From: Chromobotia macracanthus
Lineage: Eukaryota; Chordata; Actinopteri; Cypriniformes; Botiidae
NCBI GenBank assembly: GCA_036877525.1
Contig: JAZGTH010000002.1
Span: forward strand, 12,628,001-12,692,000
Direction of reading: 5' to 3'
DNA length: 64,000 bases
Below the pieces are notes generated by a model. It saw nothing but the letters and a program-made list of their open reading frames with translations, made no database searches and was not told the origin of the DNA. Shown piece by piece: positions 23,801 to 34,632 of this stretch; position 1 is the stretch's first letter; every line of letters starts with the position of its first letter. A program made the translations under genes and the position numbers.

Positions 23801-26279
23801 GACGAGCAGTCAGTTTTTGCTTTCAGTTTGTTTATGTATTAACCTGATGTGCAAATAAGTGAGTGTGTGTTTTCCAGTAAGCCTTATAACCTGATGGATT
23901 TGGTGTCATCATGTGACTTCAGAGTGAGCCAAGATGACCAACTTGCCGTGACCTAATTCTTAAGTGTGCTAAACCTGATCTCAAAGCTCACCTTTAATCT
24001 GCTCTGAAATCAGAACTAGGCTAGCGACGTGACACGGTTGCTTCTCGGCAGAACCTCCCCACCCTCAGGCCTGGTTTCCACAGCATCCGTTACTCACCTG
24101 TCTGTGGGCTTTCGCTCCCCTGTGTGGAAACATGTCCTAGTTCTGAATAATCGCTGTCATGGTGTGTGTGCGCGTATGTTTAGTCTCGGCCTCAGATGTA
24201 CTTCCCACGGACTGTTGGCTTATCATTTGATGCATATGGCACACAAAATTTGAAACACTTTGGAAAGTTTGAAGTCACCATCTCATTGGTTGAATTCTAC
24301 TGGATGTCAGAGAGACGTGTTCTTGAACAATCCGGCTGGAAACATGATGATAACAAAACAAACTGTGATTGGTTGCTCTGCATGTCACTTGAGTGGCCTT
24401 TTGGGTGTTTTTTTTTTTTTTGGTCAATGAAAGCTGCTATGTAGTTCAGACCTTTTGCCTTCAGTTTGAAGGTCTGGATACACGACATTAGCGTATATTT
24501 GGATGTGGGCTATAGATGTATTATGTAACAATTATCATATCAGTAGGTTGGTAGTGTGTGTTCTCTAGACTGTAACCTCACTGAATGCGGAACATTCGAG
24601 TCCAATAATCATCAGCACGACCATTCACAAATCAACACTCATTACAAGACTAATTTGTTTTAGCATTAGCAGAGGATCAGAAGTCCTGGGCACGATCGTT
24701 GATGTCTAAAACACGCTGTTAATTCCCTCCCTCAGTTGTACAGGTGGTTTTGTGTCATTATGCCGTAATAGTGTTTAACTGCATGACAACAACTGTGTCG
24801 TATTTCTAGTGCACTAAAATTAGCTTTGACAGCAATTGGTAAACTCAAAGAGGCGTTTTCAAAGAGTTGGTGTTTCCTTGTCGACACGACTGACAGTAAC
24901 CATCTCATTTTAAACACATAAATTATTTTCTACTAATTTATAGAGGCTAATTAGCCGTGAACTAATAACACCTTTCTAATAAAGTAATTAATAACTTAAA
25001 TATTTGCTGCTTTAGGTAGTGAAGCAATACACGCACAGTTACCACACACAGTTATCTTTCACCAGTGAATGCTGAGTAGGCTGCTGTTTGAAAGGAGGCT
25101 GTTGTTCATTTCTCCCAGTTCATAAGTACCTCTTGGACTCAATATGGTGCTGTTTGGGCAGTTCATGTTAAAATAGTGCAAATGGAGAGATATCGCCCCC
25201 TAGTGGAGCTTTACTTTAACTTGCCTTAAATATTAAAATGTTTATTCATAGCTGTATTAGACATTACACTCAACCCTGTAGTCAGTTCTGGGTTAGCTCG
25301 GTTATATATGGTTTCAGATTTCCAGATTTCATATAACATTGTTATATTAACAGTACTGAATTGTAAAGGGGGATGTGATGTAAATGCGGCTGCAGATCTG
25401 AGCTGGTAACTGGAAGGTCATAAATTGAATTTCTGCATGCGGTGATCCATGAGCTATGACCATTACACCCTTGCGAAAAACATTTAGTCTTAAATTACTG
25501 TCTGTTAAAATGGCAAAATAGTAAATCTGGTACCTGAAGTAATCCAGTTAATCTCTATAAAGGTTATACTAGGGAGTCTTGGCATTAAACTCAGCTGTTA
25601 TATGTTTATGTGTGTGTTTTCAGGAGCAGATCCATGTGCCCATTTATCACCCAACTCCCAGCCAGGCTCGGCTGGCGACCCAACTGACTGAAGAGGAACA
25701 GGTGCGGATCGCTCAAAGGATCGGACTCATCCAGCACCTTCCCAGGGGTGTCCATGACCCAGGCAGCGATGGCACCGAGAAAAAGATTCGAGAGTGAGTG
25801 ATCACATTATGTGTCTGCCTGTCTGTTTATATTACATGTATTGCAGTCGCCACTTTAATTGCTGTTTAAAACCATGAACTGAAAAGCACAGCATGTTTCA
25901 GTGATTCCTATATATCTATATATAGAATATAGAACTTATTGGATGAACTATCATTTTAATAAAGGGCCTGGGGAGTAATCTGTTCTTGCACATTTTGTTG
26001 TACTAATTATATTCTTGTGTGACAGCATAGAGTTTTCAGAATTTAAGTCCCATTCCACATCAACGTGTGGCCAGTTCTTATACGCCGAATTCTCTTATCT
26101 CGCGCAGGTGTGTGATCTGCATGATGGACTTTGTGTACGGAGACCCCATCCGGTTCCTTCCCTGCATGCACATCTACCACATGGACTGCATAGATGATTG
26201 GCTGATGAGGTCCTTCACTTGCCCTTCCTGTATGGAGCCCGTAGATGCCGCCTTGCTCTCGTCCTACGAAACTAACTAA
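17300..26279 (+). CDS. rnf11: RING finger protein 11 (3 coding exons)
   Basis: Exons 17300-17422, 25624-25793 and 26108-26279 join in phase (0, then 2) to 154 residues, the known length of human RNF11. MGNC at the N-terminus offers Gly2 for myristoylation and Cys4 for palmitoylation. The PPPY motif at 37-40 binds WW domains of NEDD4-family ligases. The RING-H2 ligands are C99, C102, C117, H119, H122, C125, C136 and C139. T135, the reported AKT site, is kept, and the tail ends SSYETN. The family acts at endosomal and other membranes as an E3 adaptor, including in the A20/TAX1BP1/ITCH ubiquitin-editing complex that damps NF-kB signalling. The second half is nearly identical to the mammalian protein. 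Teleosts may carry two copies (a and b); I cannot say which this is. Confidence 0.97.
17597..17827. repeat. (TA)n tracts in rnf11 intron 1
   Basis: Three long TA runs lie within 230 bp, about 180-400 bp after the first exon. The first is framed as a perfect 30-bp palindrome at 17597-17626 (ACGA, TA repeats, TCGT). The second is at about 17670-17708 and the third, the longest, at about 17760-17827. A short block CATATATCCGTGTG/TTATATATA is repeated between the latter two. Such tracts can extrude cruciforms and are hard to assemble. Confidence 0.9.
17642..17928. promoter_or_regulatory. rnf11: Three CRE palindromes in rnf11 intron 1
   Basis: The full palindrome TGACGTCA occurs at 17642-17649, 17891-17898 and 17921-17928. 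The last two are exactly 30 bp apart, about three helical turns, in a CpG-rich patch (17875-17950). This is the consensus for CREB/ATF dimers. The location 220-510 bp after the first coding exon is compatible with a downstream promoter element or early-intron enhancer. Confidence 0.55.
20441..20640 (+). repeat. MITE family A, copy 3
   Basis: It starts with the well-kept terminus TTAAAGCTGCAATCTATAAC and continues with CATAAAATTGCAGGTTACTT and ATCAAATGAATCTCCTGG. It lies in the same orientation as copy 1. The far end is degraded. Confidence 0.7.
21984..22020. other. Perfect 16-bp inverted repeat with 5-nt loop
   Basis: Left arm 21984-21999 (TTTGACGTGTAAATGT) is exactly the reverse complement of 22005-22020, with GGTTT between. 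It is too short for a microRNA precursor and has no flanking signal. It could be a protein-binding palindrome or a template-switch scar. Confidence 0.8.
23162..23348. mobile_element. Small TIR element (TAAAGGTAGGGTAGGC ends)
   Basis: The left end TAAAGGTAGGGTAGGCATTT at 23162 is mirrored on the other side by AAACGCCTACCCTGCCTTTA ending at 23348. The result is a 187-bp element with about 21-bp terminal inverted repeats differing at a few bases. No coding capacity; likely a MITE. Confidence 0.65.
25194..25206 (-). promoter_or_regulatory. CTCF-like core motif
   Basis: CGCCCCCTAGTGG, in reverse CCACTAGGGGGCG, matches the well-known CTCF core. It lies about 420 bp upstream of rnf11 exon 2. This motif also occurs in some dispersed repeats, so binding is not certain. 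Confidence 0.4.
25365..25490 (+). repeat. Decayed SINE-like patch
   Basis: GCTGGTAACTGGAAGGTCAT, ATTGAATTT, then GAGCTATGACCATTACACCC resemble the interior of tRNA-derived fish SINEs (anticodon-to-T-arm region followed by the ACCCTTGAGCAA-like body). It is heavily degraded; boundaries are approximate. Confidence 0.35.
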
Positions 26280-26707
26280 CTACAGCCTGCTCGCCCTGCA
26301 CACACAGTCAACCCTTGAGTCCTGGTCTCACATTGCCCCTTTGTGCACAGAGACCGACTGTGGAATGGTGTGCCTGTGGCATTGTGGGATAGAGGAGGAC
26401 CCAAGAAGCCACACGGATCATTTGACCTTTGACCTCTCCTGCGTTGTCCTGCTGGACGGGTAAAGCTGCAGGAGCTGTTTTGCACCCTGATGACTGTATC
26501 ATGTGATTACCCAGACAAGCCGGTCACACACCATTCCACAGTAGCAAGACTTACACTGGAAGGAGACGAACATACTGGAGGAAAAATAACGACACATCTT
26601 CACGACATCTTTATTTCTTTCTCAGTGTGTGCTTCCATTAAGGGCTTGTTTGATTTCTGCCGCAAGTGCAGTGGAGCGAAACAGCAAAATGGCATTGCGC
26701 ACCCACC

Positions 26708-26709
<2 letters not shown>

Positions 26710-26753
<44 letters not shown>
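26710..26753. repeat. (CA)n microsatellite in rnf11 3' UTR
   Basis: About 21 CA dinucleotides follow CCCACCCCC, 430 bp after the rnf11 stop codon. Transcribed CA repeats can bind hnRNP L; length variation is likely. Confidence 0.9.
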
Positions 26754-26755
<2 letters not shown>

Positions 26756-27403
26756 GAAAGAAAGAAGAGAAAAATCCCATAGAGAATTTTGCACTTTTGT
26801 CTCCGAAATAATTCCAGCTGTGCACACGCGCATGCAGGAATCATCCCATGCTATTTTAATTTAACTATCTTTAATATCTTTAAGTTTAAGTTTGTATGTT
26901 TGTTTGTTTTAAACTGCTTTAAAATTTTGCCCATTATTAAAATTGTTGTATTTTCTGCTATGGTGGTTATGAGCAGCCAGTCTGAATGGACAGTGTTGCT
27001 GGGCAGAGCTCAGACACTCTTACACTGTGTCCTAACGGCCTGCAACGTGATGAAGCAAAAAAGATCTTGTGATTAAATCTCGTCTACGTCTGAGTGGTTC
27101 TGAGCAGCCGTGGCAAACAAACAGAGCGTGTTTGGTTTTCATTTTTATAGTGTCTTGCAAGGTTGTACTGCTGCTTCAGAAATCTTATTGAAATTGTCCA
27201 AAATTCTCGATTCTCTAGTAATTCACCAGTAACAGAAATCAAGTATCTTCTGATTGGCTAATATTATTTGCTTTTTTGTGTGGACAGGAAAAGTGTTTGT
27301 CCCAGAAAGCGTGTCGCAATGTGCTTGGTTAGGACACGTGTTAGAGAAATAGCGAGGTGCTCTTAAAATGGCACAATTATCACTTATTGCGTCATGGGCT
27401 TCT

Positions 27404-27727
27404 GGTAATGCTTTACAATACGTTTCAGTTTGTTAACATTAGTTAATTCAAATAGCTTTGTTATGTGAAATAACAATGAACAATACTTTTGCATTTATCA
27501 TTTTTAGTTAATGGTATGTTCTACGTATATTAATGCATTTTTCATATATGCGTTTTCAGAAGTTAATATATAAATGAACATACTTAATATGTTACAAAGA
27601 AGCAGTAGTGTGTTTATTCATTAACATCAGCCTAGTTTAAATACTTTAAAAATAGTTCAGTGTTAGTTCCTGATGCCTAATACATGAACTAATGTTAACA
27701 AAAGTATTCTTATTGTAAAGTATTACT
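27404..27727. mobile_element. Palindromic MITE (GGTAAYRCTTTACAATA ends) in rnf11 3' UTR
   Basis: The left end GGTAATGCTTTACAATACG and the right end TTATTGTAAAGTATTACT are reverse complements with few differences. The interior is made of repeated AACATTAGTTAAT- and AACAATGAACAATA-type blocks in both directions. I recognise this as one of the most common short DNA elements in cyprinid genomes. Transcripts ending at 28.2 or 29.2 kb would carry it as a strong hairpin. Confidence 0.75.
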
Positions 27728-29697
27728 GAATCAAAAATGTGTTCAAACTTGTACTGCTTCATTTAAATTGTAAAACGACTGCTGGTGACAGCTCTCTCAC
27801 AATATTTTGTTTTCATTTTATGAATTGTTATTTTCTTATTCCTCTACATAGTTTTAATATCACTGTTACTGTTAGCGTAATATGTAACTCGACCAAAAAA
27901 TGTATTTACATTTAAAAACACTGAATTCATAGAACGCCTGAAGGTCGCATTGAGGTCAACACAGAGCATCACGTGTGATATTCGTGTGATTAATGCAATA
28001 TAGGCCATTGTGACTCATGAAAGTACACGTATGAGTGTGCGAAACCGTTTGATTATGTTAGATTCATCTTCAGTAAGAGCGTGTGTCTGCTTGTGTGCTT
28101 GTGTATTTCGTTATCCTTATTGTACATAGTGCAATTATATATTTTATTGTCCTTTAACCCCCAATGCCAGATACTTTAAAAGAAGCCTTTATGACATCAT
28201 AGGGGTCTCGTAACCTTAGAAAATAAAAACATCTGTATCCTTTGTTAGTTTCAGTTAAGGAAAATGTGTTTTTTCCCCCCTCTTGTTTGTTAAAAAAAAT
28301 TACTGAAAAGTTTTCTTGTGATCTCTAATTATTGGTTAATTCGTTTGACAGCAGGCAGACAGGCAAACAAAAGATGATCACACCCAGTCTGTGATGTGCA
28401 AGGATACGTCCTCATTACTCATTCCAAATGAATGATTCTCTGGTGTCTGCCTGGTGTTTGGTGGATTTATGCCCTTCTCCCCCTTTCTCTCTGTGACTGT
28501 AATACAAAGCACAGGAGAGGAGTGAAATCAATTATCTATTTTTCTTACTCTCAGATTTTATATAAAGATGGAATATAGAACTGGCAGTAGAGAAATGTTC
28601 CTCTGCTCAGAGTGATCATTGTGAGGCATTAAATCTGTCCCCTTAGTCAAAACACACAAATAAACAAAGTACTGGCTGCTATTGAAGTGAAGATTTTATT
28701 TGTTTTTCCTTGTGTTTTAAAACATGCCTGATGTGGAATGACCGTATGTGTATAGGAAATGAAGGTGGGGATATGTTCTTCGTACCATTGACCTGTTTTT
28801 GCACAGTACTTTAGTTGTAGTAAACACGCATAAAGTGTGGAGCTCCGTTGCCTTAGACCAGACAAGTGGGAGGTTTTTAGCTGGACGTCCAGGTTCGAAA
28901 GAGGCTCTACACCAGCATTGGTGTAGGTCGAAACCATGAGCGACTGTTTGGATGTCATCGGAGAGGGACCAGTGGACCCCGGTGGACCCCGTACACAGAT
29001 GCTCCTGAGAGATACGTCATCAATGCAACACCACACATATAACTGACCCCTGTGAACTGTGATCTGTTTGTATGTGACGTGTGTGTAAGGCTGTGAGAGT
29101 CTCTGATTGTCTGTCTGTGAATATATATACGTAAATACGTATGTATATGTAAAGTTATGCATCTTAAATGTACTACGGGCAAATAATAAATAAAACTGAT
29201 GCTACGGAATTGTCAGTGTGTGCAATTATCTTTGTTAAACTACCATTTTCTAAAAGAGTCTCTGTTTTCACTAACAAATGATCACATATCTAACTTTCAT
29301 TAATAAGGTGAGTTTTATACCACCAGACATCCCTTGGTGTATATTGAAATATAAATGTGTGATAAGTTATATATGTAACCAATAATATTGTTTAAAAATG
29401 TCAGCCTATAAATATCACTTTTTCTTTAAGTTCCCTTAAAATACAATATGCATTATATATATATATGCATAAATGTTACCATAATAGATCTGTATGTAAG
29501 CATACAAGTATTTGAGAAAACCTCATTAAACTTCCTCTGTTTGTTTATTTGCTGGTGAAACGCTGCTTAAAAATGATGATAAATGATGCAATTTGTGCGT
29601 GGCGCAGTGACGTCATGTCCACGTCATGCGTTGATATGAAGACAAACCACGTCATTATAGAGGCCCGGTCCGTTCATACTGCAGTAGCATTTGTGCG

Positions 29698-29711
29698 TCA
29701 CTAGATGGCGC
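29698..29711 (+). promoter_or_regulatory. CTCF-like core motif
   Basis: TCACTAGATGGCGC fits the CTCF core CCACTAGRKGGCRS except the first base. It sits just outside the rnf11 3' end. Upstream (29609-29655) are one CRE palindrome and two further CGTCAT half-sites. Confidence 0.4.
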
Positions 29712-30909
29712 GTCGTAACATTCAGCCAGACATGAACTGCTGAGTCACTTGTGTTGTAGGCCAAACCCAGCAGCTGGAGAAGCCTCCACACGTAGCTATC
29801 AAAAACTCTCATTTATAAGCGAATGTGTCACATCTTATGTTGAAAACTGCCCATCCGAATAGCTTAGACTGGACTTAATTTAGGGCCGTGGTGTTAAACA
29901 GAAATCTTAGCTGCTGTGTGACTATATTTTGGTACACCTTTACTCAGCAGTTTGTATATTTGTGTCTTTATAGGGTGTATTTGCTAAAAAAATATTGTTT
30001 TTATTATAATGCACGTTTGACGGGCATTATAAGTGAAATTACATGCTATTACTCCAGTTGAAATATTTATCATAGTAAGTTTATTTGTAAAGTCTATTTT
30101 TTGGGGCGGTGGGCCTAATGACAGAGTAGGCTGTGACATACTGTAGATGATCGTAATGGACCCCATCACAAATCCAGGGACAACGTATCTGGTGAAGACC
30201 CTAAACACACCATATGGGGTAAGTTGTGAAAATGGAAACCTGCTGTTTATTGACACAGATTTGAGGGCTTTTCCCCATCATGTTTTCAAACCATTCCACA
30301 ACATACTTGTTTTAAAATATATTATACACTACTTAATAGCATTGCAGTAAAATATAATAGTTTGTAAAACAGCAAATATGGAATTTATAATATTTTTAAT
30401 TTATATAGCACCTTTCAAGAACCAAAGCTCGCTTGACAAAAACACAGACATCACAGTTACTCCAGGACACCACATCAGGAAAAAGATAACAAAAATTGTA
30501 TTTTTTTAATTGATTAATTCGAACTTGTCCCGATATGAAAATACTCTAGTCGCACAAACACAGTGCAGCCGTTTGGTTAAAATCCACTTTCATCTTATTG
30601 TTGACCCTTGCCCTAATGTATGCCAGTGTGATATGCAGCAGACAGGCATGCCATCCATCAGCATTGCTAGACACGCTTGAGCAAACGGTTCAGCTGAATC
30701 ATTAGTTTAGTAACAAGGTCACATCAGAGAGTCTGGGCACGTCACCAGCAACTTCTGTGAGTTCAGACCCTCAGTGTGCCAGCTGTGTGAAGCATGATGG
30801 TCACGGTTCTGGGTTGATGTTAAGAGTGTTACTTTTTTATGTATATTATTATATATTTTATATAATAGTATGTTATATATTATTGAATTATAATATAATT
30901 TATATAAGA

Positions 30910-31040
30910 ATTTAATTATATATAATACTTTTATAAATTTTTATGATGCCAATCTATATATAATATATATATATATATTATATATATATAGACAGATTGG
31001 CATCATAAAAAATATATAAAAGTATTATAGATAATTAAAT
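30910..31040. repeat. Large AT-rich inverted repeat
   Basis: The arms 30910-30955 and about 30991-31040 are near-perfect reverse complements (shared block TTTTATGATGCCAATCT) around an AT-only centre. The 45-50 bp arms would form a stable hairpin or cruciform. It may be a MITE or a palindrome born from replication slippage. Confidence 0.8.
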
Positions 31041-31049
31041 ATATATACA

Positions 31050-31362
31050 GACCATGTTATGTGTTCTGCCTTGGCATTCAGGGTAACTTTACTTGCACTA
31101 AAAACTAAGCCTAAGCCTTTATTAAAATATATATATTTAAATTGTAACGAATTTGCCCTTGACTTTCGTTTTATTAATATTTTGCTATACATTCAGCAGC
31201 TAGTTACACGCATGTCTATTTTTTTAACCCACACACTGTTACCACACACTAACCCACACATAATTCCCCTCATAAACATAAATGTTTTCTTTTTATTTAA
31301 TTGTTGCTTTGTAAACTGTCTTCTTACTATCTTCTTATATTCTTACACGAGTGCTATACCGA

Positions 31363-31369
<7 letters not shown>
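31050..31369. repeat. Direct duplication, copy 1
   Basis: It begins GACCATGTTATGTGTTCTGC and ends ACCGAGCAGAGA. The same sequence, with some substitutions and indels, recurs in the same orientation at 33261-33562. Copy 1 is flanked on both sides by AT-rich microsatellite sequence. It does not begin TG or end CA as an LTR would. Confidence 0.85.
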
Positions 31370-31407
<38 letters not shown>

Positions 31408-31464
31408 TTTTATATATTATAAAAATATATAAATAGAAAAAAATACATACATATACACATACAT

Positions 31465-31496
<32 letters not shown>

Positions 31497-31500
31497 GTAA
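31368..31500. repeat. (TA)n and (CA)n microsatellites
   Basis: TA tract at about 31368-31403, then TATA/CATA-rich sequence, CA run at about 31466-31480 and another TA run to about 31497. Confidence 0.9.
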
Positions 31501-33260
31501 GTATTTGTATATACATATATGTATGTTTATGTACTTATATAATGGCAGAGGTGTTTGAAAAACTCAGGTCGTCATATTTGTGTCACAATCCTCTGCCTGT
31601 GCAGAATGTGGAAGGAAGCTGCATTTGAATTGAGTTCTGTGCTGTCAGTCACTGCAACCACAAATGAACTTCTCATGAAAATGGAAAGCAAAACACACGG
31701 CCGTCTTTCCCAAGTCTGATAAAGTGGCCCTGTTGATTGCCTCACCACTACAGGGCTTTTGGACATATTGTATCGCCCTTCAGTGGGAAAACAAAGCTTT
31801 CAAGTGGCGCTCCACCTGGCAGCTGCTCACACAAGCTCTTGTAATGCTCATAAATTACAAAGCAGCAAACTTGTTATATTGCCCACAAAATCAATGACGC
31901 TGTGGCTGTAAAGCAATGGGTGTTTTATTTTGTGCTCTGTACTTTCAGCCACACAGCGAGACAGACTGAGACCTTTTAAATGACCATTATTTGTGTACAT
32001 TACACAGCAAAGCTTTGGTGTTAAAAAGAAATGATCCTCGTATGCACACTTAAAATACTATGTAGTATTGATATAGAACAGAAAGAAAATGATATATGCT
32101 TGAGAATAAAGATGAATGCATTTTAGACAAATAGAAATACAGAAATACAGAATGTTTTTCATTCTGTATTTTTCCACAGCCCCAACAATAAACTCAAGTA
32201 CACCTGCATCAACACAAACAGAAAATGTGTACAGTTGAACTGATATTATACTGAACATCATTTAACATTACCATTAACACTGCTAAGTCACTTAAAAGCT
32301 ACTTAAGTTCCTTAAAAGTCATTTAAAAAAAATCAACACTACAGGTGAAAAACAGACTTATTTGGTAGCACATTTATATTCGTCTGCGGTTGCCAGACAA
32401 ATGTCTAAAACTTGAAGCCATGCAGACATATTATTTTGATGTATTTTTTTTAAACGAAGTGAAATAACAATGGGATTAATTAGATTAGTTGTTTTAATCA
32501 AAGCCAAATCTTTCTAAATACTCCCTGGAACCTGCTTAAGTACCCCCTGGGGTACATACATCCCTGGTTGGGAATAACTGCTTTAGATAACAAACAATAC
32601 TTCAGTTTCTTACATATTTTGGTTGGCAAAAGTGGAAAGATTTTGACATTCAATGAAGGCATTGGGACAGAGGAAAATATTGCAGTTGAGCAATTAAACA
32701 GAGACAGCAAAAATACATCATAACCTCTCGGCCCAAGCTGTGTCAAGTGTTTGTGAAAGGCAGAATGCAGATGGATACGTCTGCCTCTCGACAATCCCTG
32801 ATGTCTCATTTCAGCTGAAATCTGCGCTTGTAGTAGGGCGAGAACTACAAAATCCAAATTCGTCTTTCTCTGTGACCCACTCTGGGGTTAACACAGCATT
32901 ACTCAAAGAGCAAGAGGGGATCTGTAAGCAGAATTAACCCTGGTCCAATTCATTTTCCCAGTAACAAAATAATACAAAATGTCTTATTTTGAAAATTTTT
33001 CATTTGAAAATGAAAACCATTTAAGCAACTATTCCCATGTAAGTGTGATGATATACAGCTCCATCAAAACTCTCCTGAGAAGGTCATTTGTGGAGATCTG
33101 GACATCCACACTTTCTAGTGTCCACATGATTGATATTTTCAGCACGGACATGTTCTATTAACACTATATCACCATACAGCATATTTATTACAAACTTTTA
33201 ATGAAGCTAGGGTGTCTGTAAAGTCATTTACTCTATATGTAAATACAACCCCCAGAAGAT

Positions 33261-33562
33261 GACCATGTTATATGTTCTGCCTTGGCATTCAGGGTAACTT
33301 TACTTGCACTAAAACCTGTCTAAGCCTTTATTAAATATATATATTTTATAATTGTAACGAATTTGCCCTGGACTTTCGTTTTATTCATATTTTGCTTTAC
33401 ATTCAGCAGCTGGTTACACGCATGTCTGTTTCTTGAACCCACACACTAACCCACACACCGTTCCCCTCGTCAACTCGTTTTCTTTTTCTTTAATTGTTGC
33501 TTTGTAAAGTGTCTTCATACCACCTTCTTATCCCCTTACACGAGTGCTATACCGAGCAGAGA
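33261..33562. repeat. Direct duplication, copy 2
   Basis: Second copy of the 31050-31369 sequence, 2.2 kb to the right in the same orientation, starting GACCATGTTATATGTTC and ending ACCGAGCAGAGA. The right flank is CpG-containing unique sequence. Confidence 0.85.
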
Positions 33563-33639
33563 CCCGTCTAAGACATAATGCACGGTTGTGCACATGTAGA
33601 TGTTGTTTATTTACCTGTGTAGATGTTGTTTATTTACCT

Positions 33640-34420
33640 GTGTACCGTCCACAGCCGATAAACACTGAATAAATGTCGGATGCGTCGTTCATTGGATCTG
33701 GAGAATAACGGGAGGTGAAGCGGCGCGCGTTTCTGGACGATTTACGCGGCGTGTGTGAAGCCGCGCAACCAGGAAGAAGATCACTCATGACATCCCCACA
33801 AGTCGTGCAAACTGCGTTTCGAAAGCCCCAAATAAGATCCCGTAAATGATCAATCTCATGTCGTCTCACACGTTGAATTTGGAGAGAAACACGGGCGTTT
33901 TGACACCGAAAGCGCCTAAATTTGAAAATCTTGGCACGGCGCACCGGGCTGTTTCCTCCCACCGATGTAACGGATTTCTGCTGCAGCTTTTGCCTGCTCG
34001 GCCATGAAAACCCTCACACACAGTCACCATTTTATCACTTACACTCACTCTTTTTCATGCTATAGAAACGCAATAATAGCAATCCAAATACAGGCTTCGC
34101 AACGCACCGGCTTTACGCACGGAAAACGCGTTTTTTATCCGGGATCGCAAGGGCGCATCATTAGAAATGGATTCGTTGTCTCCAAGCCTCGAAATGAATG
34201 ACTGCCACGCACCGCAGGGCGCAATATTTGTTTTACATTATTGCGAGGCGGTCAGAGATGATAAAAACGACGTGCCCGGACGATGCGTTTGCGTTTTATT
34301 GTGTTTTGCACAACGCGAGTATTATGGTTTGGTCGTGCATTCATTTCCGACGCTTAACCGGGACATCGAGATCAATTTCACGTCTTTTAATAGTGAAAGA
34401 AGTGAATCTGTCATCAAATG
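33640..34420. promoter_or_regulatory. Unassigned CpG-rich block
   Basis: A local CpG peak in an AT-rich spacer (e.g. AGCGGCGCGCGTTTCTGG, TTTACGCGGCGTGTG and GGAAAACGCG). It spans two longish open frames (110 residues on the minus strand, 170 on the plus strand) with no recognisable domain. CpG density of this kind often marks an active promoter, so an unannotated non-coding transcript, or a distal cdkn2c 3' end, is possible. Confidence 0.35.
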
Positions 34421-34626
34421 AATCATGGGACGGTACGGAAAACGTTGTTAATTTAGTTTCGCTTTTTCAAGCCGTGGCAGCTTTCCTATTTATTGTCATC
34501 TGGAAGTTTATTTCTGCTTGCAGGGATGACAGACGACACTATCCAAAATGTCGCAGTTTATCTGTTATAAATGTTAATGTCACACTAAATAATATAAAGA
34601 ATTACATCACTGTAGCGTCACAGCGT

Positions 34627-34632
34627 TTTATT
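34627..34632 (-). terminator. cdkn2c: Candidate cdkn2c poly(A) signal
   Basis: TTTATT on the + strand, that is AATAAA on the minus strand, is the first canonical signal I find downstream of the cdkn2c stop (883 nt). Others follow at 34507-34512 and 34489-34494. The 3' end is not fixed by sequence alone. Confidence 0.35.

Larger units (their letters stand above)
17423..25623 (+). other. rnf11 intron 1 (8.2 kb), no further gene seen
   Basis: Beyond the TA tracts and CRE sites the intron holds a family A MITE (20441-20640), a perfect 16-bp hairpin (21984-22020), a small TIR element (23162-23348), a CTCF-like core (25194-25206) and a decayed SINE-like patch (about 25365-25490). Long stretches (18050-20440, 20650-21980 and 22030-23160) show no recognisable element and no convincing exon on either strand. 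Confidence 0.7.
26280..29215 (+). other. rnf11: rnf11 3' UTR with alternative poly(A) signals
   Basis: Two + strand poly(A) signals are supported. AATAAA at 28222-28227 is followed by a T-rich stretch. Overlapping AATAAA at 29185-29190 and 29189-29194 is followed by a GT-rich downstream element (TGTCAGTGTGTGC). RNF11 has a long 3' UTR in mammals too. The region also holds a CA microsatellite and a palindromic MITE (27404-27727), so transcripts reaching the distal site would carry them. Confidence 0.6.

Noticed and set aside
26600..26844. Open frames of alternating Cys-Val or Thr-His
   Set aside because: Translations of the CA microsatellite in the rnf11 3' UTR.
28647..29162. 171-residue open frame on the minus strand in the rnf11 3' UTR
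   Set aside because: Low-complexity, no domain, no splice or start context, and it lies antisense to a UTR with poly(A) signals. Treated as chance.
32498..32857. 119-residue minus-strand frame
   Set aside because: No motif, no splice sites matched to a neighbour, AT-rich spacer; likely chance.
31050..33562. LTR retrotransposon with 0.3-kb LTRs
   Set aside because: The direct repeats lack TG/CA ends, there is no primer-binding site or polypurine tract that I can see, and no reverse-transcriptase-like frame lies between them.
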